Below are positions 11,761 to 24,215 of a stretch of DNA of 64,000 nt, piece after piece. The notes below the pieces were generated by a model. That model made no database searches, was not told the DNA's origin, and saw only the letters and a list, made by a program, of their open reading frames with translations. The stretch lies in NCBI GenBank assembly GCA_024114885.1, contig CP099421.1:2418001-2482000 (forward strand), read 5' to 3'. This DNA is from Septoria linicola. Its lineage: Eukaryota; Ascomycota; Dothideomycetes; Mycosphaerellales; Mycosphaerellaceae. Numbering within the stretch: the first letter of the stretch is position 1; each line of letters begins with the position of its first letter. Position numbers and translations under genes: made by a program.

Positions 11761-12633
11761 ATGCCACAACAATCAGGACTTGTTGCTTCGAGCGAAGTCC
11801 AGCAATCTCCGCAATATGCTGCTCTAGGTGGCTTAACGACTGGAGCTGCCGAGGCCAACCCTCTACAACGATTCTGCGATCCAGTCGAGCAGAAGCTTCA
11901 GTCAAATGGCAGTTCAGAGGATGCAGAAGAGGAGTTGAACAAAGGTTGGAAAGCCGTCATCGCAAGAGCTGCAGACACATCACACGCAGAAGGAGGTAGA
12001 TCAGCTCTGGCAGCCTTCTTGGTGAGCCTCACGCAGAAGAGAGCAGATGGGCAACAAGCAGACAGTCATTATGGTGTGGTACAGGATATGAAGGTGTGGC
12101 AAGACCTGGCATTACTCGGCTGGGAACTAAGAGATGTATGGAACTTTGGTATGATTGCTCATGTAGAAATGCCATTGCACTGAAGTGAGTACTGACAGAT
12201 TATAGCTGCCGATGATAGATCTCCAGCAGAGGAGAAGCAACGCTGGACGAACGTCAACGCTTTCGCTGCCACGCTGGTCGATCAGCTGCATGACAAGGCC
12301 AATGGTAATCCGGACTACTCGCTCTTTGGCATCTGGACTATCAGGACTGCGTTGGAGGAGGAAGTCGTGTCCGATTCTGCCGTGGCCGCCGCGAGTGTCT
12401 GGTTCATCTATGCCGCAACCGCATTATCGAGTCTCAGCAAAGCCCAGAAATCGTTCGAGGGGAAGGTCGCGAAGGGTGGTTTCGCTCACAAGGATGCAGG
12501 CTGGACCGGCTATTCTCCAGCAAGGTGGCAGATCTGGCAGCAGAGGCTGGATAGCATTAGGACGGAAGTCAAGGACGATCAGACCAAGCAACTTCTACAG
12601 TCTGCCATTGATGCTATCGGCAAGACGAATTGA
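11761..12633 (+). CDS. DUF3632-family fungal protein
   Basis: Two exons, 11761-12148 and 12206-12633, joined by a 57-nt GT-AG intron, give 271 residues. The second half carries the pattern I associate with the fungal DUF3632 family: an NAFAA block, a FGIWTIRTALEE helix and a closing segment WQIWQQRL. No function is known for the family. I chose the ATG at 11761 (context AACATGCC). The frame is also open from an ATG at 11632, which would add a basic 43-residue leader that could be a mitochondrial presequence. No membrane segment or signal peptide is seen in the shorter form. Confidence 0.75.
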
Positions 12634-14385
12634 AAATCCGGTTCAGGTCATGGGTCCAGTCGGATGCATTCTGCAAAGAATGGAGCGGCGGCTATGTCAG
12701 ACAATCGATCCGAAGCTACGGCGGTAGTGCTGAGAATATAGATCATCTTGCGTGAGGCTTCACGTCCACGCCACTGAGGGGGTCGTGTCTTAAGTGAGCA
12801 TCCTTGTCGAAGTCTATCGTGATTAGAGAAGCTTCAGATCGCCTTGAAACACTCGCAAGACTCAAGCATGTGCCGTCATTTGTACAGTGGCAATGCTTGA
12901 ATCGTGAATCTGGAGGATCTCTGCTTGATTTGAAGTCTCAAGAAGCGTATGATGAAGACTTGAATGCCCAGTTGGGCAATCTGAATGTCTTGCAATCATG
13001 TAGCTGATGGAGAATAGGTCTTCGAAAGTAGAAGATGGACATGCTGGACAATGTGCAGCGACTCATGACTTCCTGGAAGTTGAGAGTCTCAAAATTCATA
13101 TTTTGCCTTGCCATTGGAGGCGTCGAAGAGCTCTGAAATCATGGTTGTGCGACGCTTGAGAGGGATAAGTTCAGCTTATACGAAAGTGGTCTGTTGTGCG
13201 CAGAAGTCAGAGAACAAGAACCACTCGCTGCGCGTTCCCTCGAAGCTGGGCGAGCGAGCTCGTGGTTGGCAGGGATCGAGGTGCATTAATTGGACCTCCT
13301 GAACTACCAGTAATGCCAGAGTCAATTCGATGGGAGAGGAGCAGGCGGCATAGACCCTATGATTGGTGCTGGAGGACATTTACCACGCCGCGCTTGCTGA
13401 AAGCTGTAGTATTGTTGCAGTACAGCATCACAACTCTCGTTGATGCGTGGTAATGATGGTTGAAGGTGCCTACAACTGCTGTTGTGCTCGTGAATGGTGT
13501 CAAGTGCACATGTCACAGATGTGCGCAATCTGGCCCAAAGCTGACTTACTAGCTTCGCGCGTTCCTGAATCCTTCGGGATCTTGTCTCGCGTGCAGTAAC
13601 TAGACTTTTGGCTCGCCAGAGATTATTGGGGAGGACATGCTGCAGTGGGCAGATGCCGTTGGGACAGAGTCAAACAGGTCAGGGATCATCTGAAGATCTG
13701 CCTGGCGGCCATGCATTCGAGACGCCTAGACCTGATTCTTCGAAGTAGAGCCGTGAACATGGTTCTTGTGGTGCGGCAACTGGGCCCATCAAATTTAGGC
13801 GCTGTCGTGCGCAAAGCGTCGGGCTTTGACCTTCCGTGGCTTGCGCGTTCCTTGTCGTCTCCTCTTCAACCTGAACGTTGTTTCAGAAACGCAGGACCAT
13901 CTGTGCAACTCTCACAAGCGTGGAAGCTGCGACCCGGACGACTCCCACGACTACTCGCACATTCGCACTCTCACGCAGATTGACATTGACACCGACCGAG
14001 TCCCGCCGTGTTCCCTTCTCTTCGCGCGGCTCGACGCTCTCTCCGCAACCCACATCTCTCTCCTGTACCAGTAACAGCCCGGCGCTGCATCTCCCAGCGA
14101 GACACCACACATACTCTCTCGCCCACGACACGCTTGCAGCACCCACCGCTCTCGCGTCACGCGACTCACGCTCTTTTTACGACGTTCCGCTCCCTTTCTC
14201 CAGCACACGCGACGTTTGAAAAGCGCCGGCGCCTAGACACTCCCCGGCTTCTCTTTGTCTCTGCTGCCCACCAGCCGCGTGCGCGCATTCCCAGCCGCCA
14301 GCGGACAGCAGTCCAGACACCAGTACTACACATCAACTATCAACGTTCGCTTAGCTCTGCTTCTTCCACACCGCATTCATAATTC
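12634..14385. other. long gene-free stretch and C/T-rich leader before SHO1
   Basis: No open frame here has a family motif. From about 13,850 to 14,385 the plus strand is strongly C-rich with CTCTC and CACAC runs, the look of an extended fungal promoter and 5' leader for the sho1 gene that follows. Confidence 0.4.
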
Positions 14386-15462
14386 ATGCCCAGCTTCGGC
14401 AGCACCCAACACTCGCCGTCGCTGCAGAAGATGGAGATGGGCGGCGCAGGGAGGTACAATAGCGGCAAAAGATTCAGCTTTGGGAACATCGCAGGCGATC
14501 CATTTTGGCTCGGCTCGATAGGCATTGGCATTGTGAGTGGGATATGCGCGCGTGTCTGCACCAGAGAAACAGACTAACAGACAGTAGTCCGGCTGGATAA
14601 TCGCCTTTGTCAGCTCCATCATCGCTGATATCAACTCGAATTTTCCCAACTATTCCTGGTGGACATTGGCATACATTCTAATATGCATAATTGGCGTGAT
14701 ATATGTCGTGGGCGCAGATGTGGTCTACACCTACCGCATTGCCTTGACCGGCTTTCTGGCGGCAGGACTGGTCTTCACAACTTCCGCCGTTAATTCGCTC
14801 ATCTACTTTCCTGAAGCCGCAAAGGAAGCTGCGGCCGCTGGATTCATTCTATTGTCCATTGACTGCGTACGTTCATATATGCTCCACCAGCTGATCACAG
14901 ACTAATGCCCCACGTGTAGATTGTATGGATGTTTTACTTTGGAGCTGAGCCACAAGCGAGCCATCGCCAGACGCTCGACTCTTTCGCGCTACACAAAGAT
15001 CGTGCACCAAGCCGCAACAGCAGAGCAATGCGGCAATCATACCGACCAGAGACGACCCACTCCAACGGTGCGCAGCAACCACAAATGTACAACTCAGCCA
15101 ACCTGCAAGGATTCGAAACAGCATCACCCGTTGCTGGCTATCCAGGTGGTATGGCAGGTATGCAGAACAGAGGCAGCGGGTATCCGCAGGTCCCACTACG
15201 ATCAGAGCCCAGTGCGGTGTCTGGCTTGAGCACTAATGGTGCCACCGGGCTCCCAGAAAGTTCAGTGTCGCAGCCAACCGAATATCCATACCGAGCGAAG
15301 GCCATCTACAGTTATGAGGCGAATCCGGACGACGCGAATGAGATTTCCTTCTCAAAGCATGAAATTCTGGAGGTCAGCGATGTGTCTGGAAGGTGGTGGC
15401 AGGCAAAGAAGGAAAGCGGCGAGACTGGTATCGCGCCTTCAAACTATCTTATCTTGTTGTGA
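14386..15462 (+). CDS. SHO1: Sho1-type osmosensor (four membrane segments plus SH3)
   Basis: Three exons, 14386-14532, 14588-14866 and 14920-15462, encode 322 residues (yeast Sho1: 367). After a short cytoplasmic N-terminus, four closely spaced hydrophobic segments lie between about residues 38 and 150, including SGWIIAFVSSIIAD, WWTLAYILICIIGV and IVWMFYFGAE. A Gln/Ser-rich linker follows, then a C-terminal SH3 domain with ALYDY-type start (AKAIYSYEANPDD), RWWQAKKESGETGIAPSNYL end. Sho1 sits in the plasma membrane and feeds the HOG MAP-kinase branch, its SH3 binding the MAPKK Pbs2. Both introns are GT-AG; the first acceptor must be the TAG at 14585-14587, since the earlier CAG would put a stop in frame. 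Confidence 0.95.
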
Positions 15463-16811
15463 GCAGTGCATTGAAAATGAGCACATGGACATACAAGAGA
15501 ATGGATAGAGTCATGATAACGAAGTTCCGGCATCCAACACTCAGGACGTGAAGACTTGACGGCTGGTCACGAGCGCGTGTGGCACGCAGGAGATTGAGAC
15601 AAGAAGAGAGAGAGCGAAACGCACGAATAGGTGGAACGAGGACATTCTCGGGCCACGAACATATGGGCACAGGTCCGCGTGAGATACAGGCTGGACAACA
15701 AGTTTTGTGTTTTGGGGTCTAGGCGCACCGACTGGCGAGACGGTACTGTTGGCGATGGCGTTCAACAGGAAAAAGGACAGCGATTTGCTGCTTTGGGAGC
15801 GCGACGATACCGGTGAGATGTAAGCCTGCTTGTTTGTGTGGCAGGTGAAGATATGTCAGGTAGTATCGACTATGGAATCATGGCAACACACGCCCTACTG
15901 CTTACACATGTTGACCCTGAACATACAAGATCTCTTGCTGGCGAGTTTCTCAACAACCCGGCTCGACCATTCATGGAAGAGAAGCCGAAGATTCAGTAGC
16001 TCGTCGAAGCCGGCTTGGGTGTGATTCTCCGCACAGATTGTTCTTCAAGCTAGGAACGATCTCAAGAAGTATACGGTGTCATCTGTCCTGCATAGATCTG
16101 CGTCGGACTATTGCTGCGTATGACGAGCCTGGGTAAAGACGCTTATAGCATGGCATCTTGTGGTCGTCGTTGATGCCAGAGCTTGGCAGTTTTGATCGTG
16201 GCGGTTGAGCTGCAGTTCATCGCCGCCGTGCCTTCCTCGAGCAGCCAGTTTGAGAAACTTTGTCTTGAATTCACCTCATCAAAAATGCAACAACAAGATC
16301 AGTGAATACATGGGTCATACAACACATCGCCGCCAACATAACCCAAGAACAGGTGCAAGAACAAAGAGCTCGCTCAATTGATGACTGTTCAACTGGGACT
16401 GATCAAAGATGAAGCCAACGGACTCCGCTCTAATTTCGATGCCACAACACGATTGATAGAAGTACCAAGTTCAGGTCGACTCAAAAGCGGTCTTCGAAAT
16501 GCTCCGATAGAACACTACTTTGGACCCGACATTGCTGCCAAGGCCATCCACATGCTAGTCAAACCTAAGCTGGCTACCAGAACCTCAAAGACTTCGCTCG
16601 TACGCCATGATACGCTCTCGGAGATTCAAGGACTTGGATGTTTCCCTTCACAGCTGTCGGGAATGGATCTGGAGCAACCAATCTCGGTATACTATGCTCA
16701 GCTAGACTAATAGGATAAAATACGACAAGCATTTCCGCTTACTCATAAATGCATCAATGGTCTAGGTATGTTAGATATCGCAACGTCTTGAAGTCAAACC
16801 GCTCGCTAACA
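15463..16811. other. no supported gene
   Basis: Only short overlapping frames. One plus-strand frame from an ATG at 16381 to 16710 (about 109 codons) has plausible composition but no domain and no splice support. Confidence 0.3.
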
Positions 16812-16892
16812 ATATCAAGTGGTTAGGATTGCTGCCTTCCATGCCGTCAAGGCTGTGAGCAGCAGGGGGGGGTTCGATTCCCTCTTGATGCA
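16812..16892 (+). pseudogene. degenerate intron-containing tRNA-Gly (UCC)
   Basis: The anticodon arm is intact: stem GCTGC/GCAGC (16831-16835 and 16859-16863) around CTTCCA, anticodon TCC, with an apparent 16-nt intron after the base 3' of the anticodon. The T arm (GGGGG, TTCGATT, CCCTC) and the 3' acceptor strand (TTGATGC) are present. The 5' side is not normal. Only ATCAA of the acceptor pairs, and just 12 nt lie between it and the anticodon stem, too few for a D arm. A run of eight G spans 16865-16872. I read it as a tRNA-Gly pseudogene. A database covariance scan would settle it. Confidence 0.6.
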
Positions 16893-17281
16893 CAAATCTT
16901 TTGGCTCATGCTAGCTTATGCAACCAACACAAGCTTTTTCTACACGAAAGCGAAACCAATGTCATCATCTCTTTTGCGGTTCCATGATCTCCCACTGTGC
17001 TCTAGCCTCAATCATACTATTCATCTCTCAGGTGAGGTTGAGTATGGAACAGTTTGATAGAGATGACCTTCCGGATCCGGCCGACAGTTCTTTGTTCACA
17101 AATCTCAGCGGCAGATTAGGCAAGTCCGCTCTACAATTTGATATCGAATTCTATCTCTTTGTCTCGAATACAATGGGCAATCGCAAGCGATATCGTACCG
17201 GAGCTCTAATCCCGAAGACTAGCACAGAACCTTTGCACCGAGCAATATTTGTTCGAGGCTCGATCATCGGCGAAAGTGTGT
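16893..17281. other. no supported gene
   Basis: The 390 bases between the tRNA relic and the urea transporter stop hold no recognisable feature; a plus-strand frame here runs antisense into the transporter. Confidence 0.3.
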
Positions 17282-19451
17282 TCATGGCCTGTCCGTCTCC
17301 TGCCTCTTGCCTTTGTCCCTATCGTTACCCACAAGCCTTTTGATATCAGCCCACATTCCAGCACCGACCTCCCTCAGGGCACCTGTGCTCTCTACAATTG
17401 GATAAATCACACAAATGACCATACTGACCCAGACCCAGAGAAAGGATACCACAACCCAACCAGTGAAGAATGTTCGACTGTAGACATAACCAGTTCCAAA
17501 CAAGGTGAAGGGCACCAGAATCACTGCTATCAAGATGAAAGCAATGTTGGCAATAAGCGCAATCAGCGTCCCTTTCTTGACTGCTCTTGCATCCATTGGT
17601 TCGATATTTGACGTTTCCGGAGGGCTGCCCAGATCGTCATTTGCAAATGGCGTGGGCTCAGTCAATGATCGAGGCTCGCATGGCTGCTTGTCCTCCTTCT
17701 CTCCGCCTACCGCAAGATCTCGAGAAGACGGCATGCCCTCGCTCACAAAGGATACTGCCTGATGAGAGCTTATTCCTTGGATCTTGTTGGCTCTTTCGAT
17801 ATGCTTCACGTCCATGCTGGTATACTTGGCAGGAAATACGAGTGAAAGAACGACAGCCACAAGCCATCCGACACCAAAGCTCGTGACATTCCCAGCGACT
17901 GCATTCGTGGTGTCTCCCGTGCTGGCCACCGTGATCTCACCGGACCGCTTCCAGCTTGTCAAGAACCAAGCCAGGAGACCACAAACAAGCCCAACCCATG
18001 GAGCGCAGATCGCAGCTGCGATAGACATTCTGGACCAGAGTAAAACGAGCCCAATCGGGATCGCTGCTCCTCCCACGATGATAGCAAGTACCGTGAGCAG
18101 CCAGGTCAAGTTCAGACCCACTGCATTCAGTACGCAGCAGAAAGCAGCCAGGACCAGTGCATAAATCATGATCCCATAGTGTGAGATCTGCACAAGCTTG
18201 GTAGATGGCGCATCCGGCTTGATATATGTCTTGTAGACGTCGAAGGTCAGCAGTGAGCTGACAGCGATCAGCTCTGCAGATGTGCTGGAAGTCACAGCCA
18301 TGAACAACAAGACGAGCATCAAGACTGCTCCTCCTTGACCCAAAAGTGCGATAGCCGTGGCCGGAGAAGACAGACCAGCGCTATTCTGCTCCGGGGTGAG
18401 TGGGTTTGGATATGTTGGGAAGCGTGGGTCGCCAGTCAGTGCAGCACAGCCCAGACCCATTGCAGTTGCGAAGCCAAAGGGAATGCCATACCAGGCAATG
18501 CCTCCCAGTATGTATGCTTTGACGCTGGTCTCTGGTCTTGAGGCAATCGCTCGCTGCCAATATGCTTGATCAAGCCAGCAAGTGCTGAAGCCAGCGGCGA
18601 AAATGTCGATCGCAAAGGCCAAGCCATCAACGGATCTGAAGGTGAGGTATGATCCATTGCCTGCATTCTTTGCAATCGGCATGTCGTCTGAAGCCTCGAC
18701 TAACATGTCGTAGAATCTGCTAGGAGAACCGATCAGGTCGCTTGTGGCATATGTCAAAAATCCAAATACAAAGATGACAATGAACAGAATCGCCGTGTGA
18801 ATGTAGTCTGCGATGAAGGTTGACCGCAATCCGCCAGTAATCACGTACGCTGCCACAACTAAAGGGATGAGGAAACAAGCGGCATAGACGTTCATCCCGC
18901 TTAGTGCTGCAACAACTTGGCTCCCGCCCAGTACTAAACATGCGCCGACGAGCATATTTGTCGCAAGGCCAAAGAAGAGGTAGCTCACGTGTGCGATGTG
19001 CCCGTGCTTGGCCAGAACAATTTCGGGGAAGGTATGTGCCCCTGGGGCATTGGCTTTGATCTTGATCGCAATCAGGGCGAACAACAGGATCTGCAATGTG
19101 CCCATCGCAGCATACCACATCCCACCGCAGACGCCGTAGCTGTACGCAAATGTGGAGCTTGTGAGGAGGGTGGCGCTCCATGTCCAGGAGGAGACAATCC
19201 CAGAAGCTATGAGGCCCGGCTTGACAGATCGGCTGGCAGTATTGAACTCTTCTGCCTGATGCGTGGAGAATCTCGTCTAGAGTTTCATGTCAGAACTAGT
19301 TCACTAAGATAGCCACTGCTGTCGATACATAGCGGTTCTGTGTCCAGGTGATCCCCAACATAATAAGCGCGAAGACGCCTCCAATGCCGATGACGATCCC
19401 ATACCCAGCGCTCGGAGGCAGAACCTGAATCCCAGGATGATGCTCAGCCAT
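17282..19451 (-). CDS. DUR3: Dur3-type urea/H+ symporter (sodium:solute symporter family)
   Basis: Two exons, 19451-19329 and 19276-17282, with a 52-nt GT-AG intron, give 705 residues, the usual Dur3 length. The N-terminal block (GYGIVIGIGGVFAL) and the conserved run EEFNTASRSVKPGLIASG followed by WTWSATLL and YGVCGGMWYAA are characteristic of Dur3. About fifteen hydrophobic segments follow. CWLDQAYWQRAIASRP and the VTSSTSAELIAVSSL segment are further family signatures. Dur3 imports urea (and polyamines in yeast) across the plasma membrane under nitrogen control. A hydrophilic insertion of about 75 residues precedes the last two membrane segments. Confidence 0.95.
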
Positions 19452-20923
19452 TTCCGCTGTGCTTTCGGGGAGTCTAGTAATACTCCTAATGTAGAATATG
19501 TGTGTAGCAACGCCACAAGGCAGTCTTGACGCTTGCGAGAGACGAAGGCCCCAGACTGTCGATGGGCATATCCAAACTCTTCATCTCAGTGCTTCATCTA
19601 TAATGTTAGGTAACATGCCAGGTTCGTGATAAGGCTCACACTCCAGAGGCCTGGAGTCCAGATAGGCCAGTTCAGAGTTCGCCGATAGCTGGAGCTTGAT
19701 AGGCGAGCTGAAGACATGGAGTGCAATTTGATGCGATAACGTTAGCTACGTCAACCAACAACTTCTCAATTTTCAGCATGACTGAATAGTAGCGTGCACC
19801 TGAGTGTGGGCATCTAGCTGTCCTTCCAATCCTTACCGATATTCATCTCTATGAGGATCGTCGGTATCGAGTCTGCGCACAGCTACTGGCTCCCTGCAAC
19901 AACGAAGCAGACAAGTGCACTGCATGCCTTCTCGCGTATGGGACAACCAGATACGCTCATGATCCTGTCCATGAAAGGGCCAATCTGCTGTGCATAGTGC
20001 CGAAAGATCATTCAATACTAGAAGTCCTGTGCCGCTATCGACATCGAATCCATAGATGCTGCTGCCGCACGTCCTTTCTTGGAGATCTCCGTGCTACCCG
20101 TGAACCCCGATGGAAAATAATCAATGGTTCTCGAGCGACGTCATGCTGTTGTTGTGTTGTGTTCACGAGTTCCGGCTACTGTGGCCCGCGCTATTCTTGG
20201 CCAAAACCCAGTCACCTTTCTCGATCACACAATTGCTCTTTCTACCATCATAGTCAAGGGCGATCAAACGCTCACTTATCGTCTGCCGGAAGCCGACTGC
20301 TCATGTTGTTGCTGCCTGGAGTCTGCTCGTCAAGCATAGCGGCAGTATCTAGTATTGACTCGCCGAGAAACAGACACGCAATCAGCTTCGGTGTCCCGCG
20401 GTGACTACGTAGCGCTCAAGAGCTCAAGCGGTCTTGTCGGAACACGGCATTCCTGCAGATGGCACAATCAGCTTGGCTTCGGGTAGGGCTATGACTTTGA
20501 TTGGAAGAAGAACGATAGCGTTGCCAGGACCTCAGCCTAAGGATCCATCGAAGGACACTAGCAGCCTTTGGTACATACGTTCTGCACACAGCAGGCCCTT
20601 GCTGAGCATGTGCCACGGCGGCCTCGAAAAGTATCAGCCTTACAACCAATTATCAGCCACGGAGGAGTGGTGAGCCACGTCTTGGTGGCTGTCCTACGAG
20701 ATACCCGTGACTCTATACTGATGATAGTGGGTCTTACCATTCCTTGGACCTGCTCACATGAGCACATCTACGCCAACGAAGCTGTAGCGTCACCTTCTGA
20801 TGAGGGTTTCCGAAAAGCATAAGTATGAAGCCCTCCCACATCTCCACTGATCACTAGCCACAGCTTCAACCAGATTATCAAGGACAAAGCCAAGACGCAA
20901 ACCATTCCATAGCTACCTTACAG
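19452..20923. other. coding-like tract in shifting frames, no intact gene
   Basis: Plus-strand stretches at about 19850-19997, 20040-20117, 20124-20339 and 20571-20822 each read as plausible protein, but in different frames and with stops between them. The third contains PATVARAILGQNP and STIIVKGDQTLTYRLPEAD. No splice set I tried joins them cleanly and I recognise no family. It may be a decayed gene or an unusual multi-exon gene. Confidence 0.35.
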
Positions 20924-21307
20924 ATGCAAATGTCCCAGAACACAAACAGCAACAGCAATACAGAATTGGATACGAATTCACGAGGAAGATCCAGTGAACG
21001 CAAATCATCGTTCAGATCCGAGAGGAAACCGTCTCTTGCACAGAGGATGAGTGAGAAGATGAACCCACCGAGTCGTGCTAGCACATTCGGCTCGGACGAT
21101 TTCGACACTCAGTCTAGAGTTTCGACTGCTTCATCGAGGCACACGGAATCTGCAACCGGATCGCAAGCCAAGAAGAAGTCACACAAACCTAAGAAGCACC
21201 GAGCTCAAAGCCAGACATTCTCAGATGTTGGCAGACACAGCAATCAATGGCTGTTCAACGACATGTCACTCACCGATGCCGTCAAGACACTGTTCAACAA
21301 GAAGTGA
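20924..21307 (+). CDS. small basic hypothetical protein
   Basis: A single-exon frame of 127 residues. The first 100 residues are Ser, Lys, Arg and Asn rich and probably disordered. The C-terminus is more ordered, with NQWLFNDMSLTDAVKTLF, which looks like a conserved helical motif rather than random translation. No signal peptide, membrane segment or known domain. The composition and a clean ATG-to-stop frame without competing frames support a real gene, but function is unknown. Confidence 0.5.
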   Translation: MQMSQNTNSNSNTELDTNSRGRSSERKSSFRSERKPSLAQRMSEKMNPPSRASTFGSDDFDTQSRVSTASSRHTESATGSQAKKKSHKPKKHRAQSQTFSDVGRHSNQWLFNDMSLTDAVKTLFNKK

Positions 21308-22044
21308 GATGAAGCGGCGACTGTGAACGTCGCCAGGACTGGACGAAAACAGGAGGTCATGTATCGAATGTGAAGCACGTGCCAAGGGCCTAAGTCATCG
21401 ACTATAGATCGAGAGTCGGGCAGAGGTGGCCGTGTGGTCACGAGCCGACCAGAGAGACAGCGTCGAGCTACATCGACCTCAACTCTACGGGCTGGCGGAA
21501 GTATCAGAGAGGTTGAAGCATGCTGTAAAGCCGCAGCAGCACAGATTCAAAGACAGTGGGCATCGAACACGTCTAGAGCATCAACGGCCCTGGGCAGCAA
21601 CGTGCGCCACTTTAAAATGCTGAAAGATGGAGCCAGGCAGACTGAAACAGAATAGTAGGGTGGACCATTGAGGTGGAGGAGAAATGAGAACGTACGAGAG
21701 TAAATCAATATCAGTTAGAAGTCACATCAAAACCGCTGTGGCTAGTGCCAAGAGAATCCACCATGGTCGGATGTCCACTTCACTCCATTTGCTGACACTG
21801 TGTGGCGCGTATCTGTCAAAATTTTGGTTGCTATTATCCTGTTCTCACTACTCAGAGAGCGCCCGCTCAGCGACATATACAATCACGAGCTGTTTCTTCT
21901 TGCATCAGGCTCAGCAGCAAGATTTTCGGTTAAGCAGATCCTGCGAAACCTTAACGAACAACACCACAAATTTGGTGACGCCGACCTCGCAAGATGCTGT
22001 TCGACAACATTATGAGCCCAGGTGTTTCTGGACAACCCACCTCC
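21308..22044. other. intergenic, no supported gene
   Basis: Short overlapping frames only. The final 50 bases include in-frame ATGs at 21994 and 22012 that could give the adenylosuccinate lyase a slightly longer N-terminus. Confidence 0.3.
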
Positions 22045-23920
22045 ATGATGACGAGCGATCACGATGTCTACCAGAAGTAAGTCGAAACTTGTTCCTCGTA
22101 TATGCACAAAGGTCGAAATTGTTCAAGCCATTGGCGACAATGACACATTGGACAAATTTTCTCCACGGAAGCCAGTATTCTCAGACAACGTCCTGAGTTT
22201 GCACGGACCGCTGAATCAGGCAGCTCATGTACTACGGGACGAATTTACCCAACATCAAGCCAGAGACAGCAATCAATGTCACATTAGCAATTCGTCATGG
22301 TTGAGCTAATTGTGTATCAGCCCACTCAACTCGAGGTACTGCTCGACCGAGATGAAGTATATCTTCTCTCCTCGCAATCGCTTCAGTACATGGCGTCAGC
22401 TATGGGTGTACCTGGCCGAGTCTGAGAAAGAACTTGGACTGCCTATCTCGGACACTGCGATTCAACAGATGAAGGAGCATGTCCGCATCGAGGGCGACGA
22501 ATTTGGCGCTGCTGCTATAGAAGAGAAGCGCAGACGTCACGATGTGATGGCTCATGTCCACACCTATGGCATCGTCGCGCCCGAAGCCGCCGGTATCATT
22601 CACTGGGGAGCGACTTCATGGTTAGTAAATTCGAGCTCCCTCTTCGGAGCTGGGATTGGTGGCCCGTTCTTTGATCCAAAGCTAAATCAAAGCAGTTATG
22701 TTACCGACAACGCCGACCTTATTTTCCTCAGAGATGCGCTAGACCTCGTACTGCCTAAGCTTGCTGCGGTGATCCAACGTCTGTCGGCTTTCGCCATTGA
22801 ATACAAGGATTTGCCATGTCTTGGTTACACGCACGGTCAAGCTGCCCAACTCGTTACAGTTGGCAAGCGTGCAAGTCTGTGGGTTACTGACCTGCTTCGT
22901 AACTTGAGGACCCTCGAGCACCAGCGCGAGGAACTTCTCGCATCCTTCCGTGGTGTGAAGGGAACCACAGGCACTCAAGCCAGTTTCCTGACCATCTTCA
23001 AGGGTGACCACGCGGCAGTTGAGAAGCTTGACGAGCTTGTCACCGAGAAGGCTGGTTTCAAGGAGGCCGAGATTTCTACCAGTCAGACATACTCTCGATT
23101 GATCGATGTCGATGTGCTCCATGCATTGAGCTCCTTCGGGTGTGCTTGCGAACGCATCGGTAGCGACATCCGCCATCTGGCCATGTTCAAGGAGATTGAA
23201 GAGCCTTTTGAGACCGACCAAATCGGCTCCAGTGCCATGGCCTACAAGCGCAATCCCATGCGGTCGGAGCGCCTCTGCTCCCTGGGTCGAGGACTTCGAA
23301 ACTTCAGTGCTAGCGCAGAGCAGACGTACGCCTCGCAATGGCTTGAGCGTAGTCTGGACGACTCCGCCATTCGTCGTATCACTTTGCCTGAATCATTCCT
23401 TTGCGCAGATGCGTGTTTGATCCTGGTATGCATGAGATATTTCGTTCGGCCGGCGCAATTGCTGACAATCTGCAGCTGAACAACATTTCCAATGGACTCG
23501 TTGTCAACAAGGCCGTCATTGCGAACAGAATTGAGCAGGAGCTTCCTTTCATGGCCACCGAAAACGTCATCATGGCTCTAGTCGAGAAGGGCAAGTCAAG
23601 ACAAGAAGTGCACGAGGAAATTCGGTGAGTGAACTGCGCTTTGGAATGAGACTTCAGCTGACAAGTACAGCGTACTTTCTCACCAAGCTGGTGCAGTGGT
23701 GAAGCAGGAAGGAAAGCCAAATGACTTGATCGAGCGCATTCAGAATACGGAGTACTTCCAGCCCATTCTTGCAGAACTTCCGGCACTGCTAGACCCGGCT
23801 ACGTTCGTTGGACGTTGTCCACAGATCGTCGAGAAGCTCGTCAAGAACAAGGTGAAGCCCGCTTTGCAACCTTACGCCGCGGCTTTGGCCAACGCAGAGG
23901 TCGCCGAATTGATCGTCTAG
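22045..23920 (+). CDS. ADE13: adenylosuccinate lyase
   Basis: Five exons: 22045-22076, 22321-22620, 22696-23425, 23476-23624 and 23671-23920, 486 residues (yeast Ade13: 482). The enzyme splits SAICAR and adenylosuccinate, releasing fumarate, in purine synthesis. Family blocks include YSPRNRFSTW-like FSPRNRFSTWRQLW, RHDVMAHVHTYG, IHWGATSCYVTDNADL across the second intron, GVKGTTGTQASF, and the superfamily signature SSAMAYKRNPMRSER with the catalytic serine loop. The first intron is 244 nt. The second (22621-22695) is 75 nt, a multiple of three with no stop, so its retention would insert 25 residues. The start is the first of two adjacent ATGs; in-frame ATGs at 21994 and 22012 are alternatives. 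Confidence 0.95.
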
Positions 23921-24215
23921 GCGCGACAAGACTCGCTGGCTAAGCCATGCGCCGAATTGCGAACGCAAGCCCGCGCAATAAAGTGAAGCGAGTTGAGCCA
24001 GCTCGAAGTGGAACCATAGATTCTTCGCACTTTCACCATAGAATAGCGTCCCATCACCCAATGCAACGACATAATCTGCCCGCCATCGCACTGCGTACGC
24101 AAATATGTCATTCTGGAACTCATTATTGAAACTCCAATCCCATCACTGTCTGCTCGACATATTGATTATGATTCGAAGCCTGTTAATGTCCCTCGATCCC
24201 GTCTTCTGTTCTCTT

